Assembly (NCBI GenBank): GCA_964539825.1
Contig: CAZIKF010000019.1
Span: 42,726-106,725 of the forward strand
Direction of reading: 5' to 3'
From: CAZIKF01 sp964539825
GTDB lineage: Bacteria > Muiribacteriota > UBA6191
DNA: 64,000 bases
Made by a program: the position numbers and the translations under genes. The notes below the pieces were generated by a model, which worked only from the letters and a program-made list of their open reading frames with translations, had not been told where the DNA came from and searched no databases. Positions within the stretch are counted from its first letter, which is position 1, and each line of letters starts with the position of its first letter. This document shows, in pieces, positions 62,089-64,000 of the stretch.

Positions 62089-63780
62089 ATGACCAGAGCC
62101 ATTACCTTTTTAGTGATCGTCCTGGCTATAGTACTAACTATTGCCTACCTTTTCGTACCCTTTCGCTATGCGAAACAGGAGCGCCCCACTGTTGAAAGGC
62201 CTCGGTTTGGGGGAACTTATCGAAGGGCCCTTCCCGGACCTCCTAAAACACTGGATCCGATTCATTGCACCGATACTACTGCGGCGGAGGTCCTTGGTCA
62301 GATTTATTCAAGGCTCTTTCGCCTCGATCCCAACCTGGAGATTATCCCGGATATAGCCCAGCGCTATGAAATCGCACCGGATAAAAAACACTACCGCATC
62401 TGGCTGCGGGAAAAAGTCAGATTTCACACAATTACCCAGGAAGGTTTACTCTCACAGAATCGTGGTCGGGAAGTAATCGCTTCCGATGTGAAATATACTT
62501 TTGAACGACTCATAGACCCTAAAGAAGGAAGTCCAAATAGGAGTATCCTCAATGTTATTAAGGGTGCTGATGAGTTTTCTAAAGGAGAGGCTAAGGACGT
62601 CACGGGCATTCACATCGTAAATGATCATATTTTGGATATCACCCTGAATAATCCATTTAGCCCATTTATCAGTATTCTTACAACGGTCGCTCTAGGTATT
62701 GTGCCTCGTGAAGATGTTCGGTTCTGGGGAAAAGAATTTAAAAACCACCCCGTAGGCAGCGGTGCCTTCTTCTTTGAAGGCTACAATCGCGCTAGAACAA
62801 TACTCAGTTTACGATCGAATCTGGACTTTCACCGGGGTAGGCCTTTCTTGGATCGAATCGAATTTAAGATTCTCGAACACGATTACCGGCAATATCAACA
62901 GTTCTTGGAAAAGGAGATTTTTCACACGGACCGAATTCCCACCAGATTTCTTAAGGACGCCGTCAAAAATCCGAATTTCAGCTTTGAAGAAAGACCAGCA
63001 CTACAGGTGACCTACCTGGGCATGAATCAAACATTAAAGCCCTTTGACGATAAGAACGTAAGGAAGGCAATCAACCACGCTATTAATAAGAATATGGTTG
63101 TACGCCATATATTGCAAAATAGGGGTTTAGCTGCCCAGGGTCCCCTGCCCAGGGGAATCCCCGGGTATAATCCAGACCTTCCGGCCTATGACTACAACCT
63201 CCAAAAAGCCCGTTCCTTCTTAAAAGACGCTGGCTATGAATTTAACGATAAGGGCATGGTCCAGAACTTTAAACTTTTGACATTACAGATTCCGCCGTCA
63301 GAAGCATCTCGGGACCTTGCCGGCATTGTTCAGGCTAACCTAGCTGACCTTGGTATCTCCATCAAGTTAAAAGTGGTGGCCTGGTCCAGTCATTTTGAAG
63401 CCATAGACCAAGGAGATGTAGCCTTTTTTAGCCTGGGTTGGCTAGCAGACTATCCTGATGCTGATAATATTCTCTACTCGAACTTCCATTCTTCAAGTAT
63501 CCTTAACTTTTATAATAGTTCTAGATTTTCCAATTCAAAGGTAGACCAATTACTTGATCAGGCCAGAGAAGCAGGCGACGAATCTCGAAGAGTTCGACTG
63601 TATCAAGAGGCTGAAAAAATTATCACGGAGGAAGTACCCTGGGTCTTTTTACACTATCCCACAACCTACGTGCTTCGACATCCAGAAGTACACGGCATCG
63701 ATCTTTCGCCCTTAGGCGCTTCAGAAATCGACTACTTCAAGCTCTGGCTCGAATCGTCTCTCACTTCAAACATTCCATAA
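62089..63780 (+). CDS. Family 5 solute-binding protein (peptide/oligopeptide type)
   Basis: A 563-residue protein from ATG 62089 (GGGA upstream; a TTG at 62086 adds one residue). An N-terminal helix (residues 5-22) acts as uncleaved anchor or signal, with no lipobox Cys. The family is clear from TLDPIHCTDTTAAEVLGQIY, the loop SDVKYTFERLIDPK, NVRKAINHAINKN and YNLQKARSFLKDAGY. It would deliver peptides or nickel-like ligands to a Dpp/Opp permease, none of which is in the window. Confidence 0.88.
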   Translation: MTRAITFLVIVLAIVLTIAYLFVPFRYAKQERPTVERPRFGGTYRRALPGPPKTLDPIHCTDTTAAEVLGQIYSRLFRLDPNLEIIPDIAQRYEIAPDKKHYRIWLREKVRFHTITQEGLLSQNRGREVIASDVKYTFERLIDPKEGSPNRSILNVIKGADEFSKGEAKDVTGIHIVNDHILDITLNNPFSPFISILTTVALGIVPREDVRFWGKEFKNHPVGSGAFFFEGYNRARTILSLRSNLDFHRGRPFLDRIEFKILEHDYRQYQQFLEKEIFHTDRIPTRFLKDAVKNPNFSFEERPALQVTYLGMNQTLKPFDDKNVRKAINHAINKNMVVRHILQNRGLAAQGPLPRGIPGYNPDLPAYDYNLQKARSFLKDAGYEFNDKGMVQNFKLLTLQIPPSEASRDLAGIVQANLADLGISIKLKVVAWSSHFEAIDQGDVAFFSLGWLADYPDADNILYSNFHSSSILNFYNSSRFSNSKVDQLLDQAREAGDESRRVRLYQEAEKIITEEVPWVFLHYPTTYVLRHPEVHGIDLSPLGASEIDYFKLWLESSLTSNIP

Positions 63781-64000
63781 GCATTCCCGTTTTCTTAGTC
63801 TTCCTTTCATTGGGTAGTTCAGGAGAGGACCCTGCGGGAGATCTCATCTTAGATTATCTTCAGAAGAAGAAATCCACACCCTCAAAAGACGATCGTAAGG
63901 GTTTTGAACAGTTAATGAAACGAATCGTCGCCCGCAGCCTCTACGAGAGAAAAAAGTCGGTTTCACGCGATGTACTTAAAAATTACTCTTCGCAAAAACT
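63744..64000 (+). CDS. Exported protein, cut by window edge, start unclear
   Basis: After the binding protein the frame is open to the window end. It contains a signal-peptide-like stretch (ISIPVFLVFLSLGSSG), then a charged Lys/Arg/Asp-rich region of 60 residues. The first ATG in frame comes only after that hydrophobic segment, at about codon 58. Possible starts are CTG at 63744, ATA at 63777, ATT at 63783 or TTG at 63810; none has a ribosome-binding site. If 63744 is used it overlaps the upstream gene by 37 bases. The function is not recognisable and the gene is incomplete. Confidence 0.4.
   Translation, partial: MARIVSHFKHSISIPVFLVFLSLGSSGEDPAGDLILDYLQKKKSTPSKDDRKGFEQLMKRIVARSLYERKKSVSRDVLKNYSSQK

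Overview
The window looks like a chromosomal stretch of a free-living bacterium with a Gram-negative-type envelope. The evidence is many Sec signal peptides, lipobox lipoproteins, a periplasmic-type multiheme cytochrome c, type IV pilus/type II secretion-like pseudopilins, and a complete set of late shikimate genes. No rRNA, tRNA, CRISPR array, integrase or insertion sequence was seen. A run of exactly 100 N marks an assembly gap, so this is a draft genome or MAG. The style of the proteome (prepilins, FapA-like proteins, TPR proteins, long secreted proteins of unknown function) fits a poorly cultivated phylum. Candidatus Riflebacteria-like lineages came to mind, but this is only an impression and the sequence alone does not settle it.

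Layout. 1-3.6 kb: an ArsP/DUF318-type permease (cut by the window edge) behind PilX-like and PilV-like pseudopilins, with a divergent PilW-like pseudopilin. 3.7-13.7 kb: four minus-strand exported proteins. These are a 1003-residue tetraheme cytochrome/thioredoxin-fold fusion, two paralogous fibre-like proteins (one with twelve exact decapeptide repeats) and a lipoprotein. 13.9-18.6 kb: a sugar-type ABC importer (two permeases and a binding lipoprotein, no ATPase) coupled to a TPR/beta-propeller protein. 18.8-25.6 kb: a response regulator, two unknown envelope proteins and a tandem FapA/DUF342 pair, the second broken by the N gap. 25.5-35.2 kb: a tightly overlapping run aroB-aroDE-aroK-aroC-TPR-dnaX-unknown exported protein. 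35.3-44.4 kb: a cytosolic-looking subtilase/CBM48/metallo-beta-lactamase fusion, a tiny C2H2 zinc-finger protein, and several exported proteins including two very acidic ones. The two acidic genes flank a 181-nt hairpin element. 44.6-48.9 kb: a second pseudopilin cluster with a giant 1087-residue PilX-like member. 49.0-52.0 kb: valS and a small acidic protein. 52.0-60.4 kb: ligA, a RecA-fold ATPase, a TPR protein and a heterodimeric ABC exporter, all in one direction. 60.6-64.0 kb: a secreted subtilase, a family 5 solute-binding protein and a cut exported protein.

Gene organisation is compact. Neighbours often overlap by four bases through ATGA, GTGA or TTGA junctions, and several genes start with TTG or GTG supported by a ribosome-binding site. 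The strongest non-coding signal is the 42423-42603 hairpin. Its imperfect pairs are ten G-U wobbles and no A-C when read on the plus strand, which suggests a structured RNA antisense to its neighbours or a palindromic mobile repeat.
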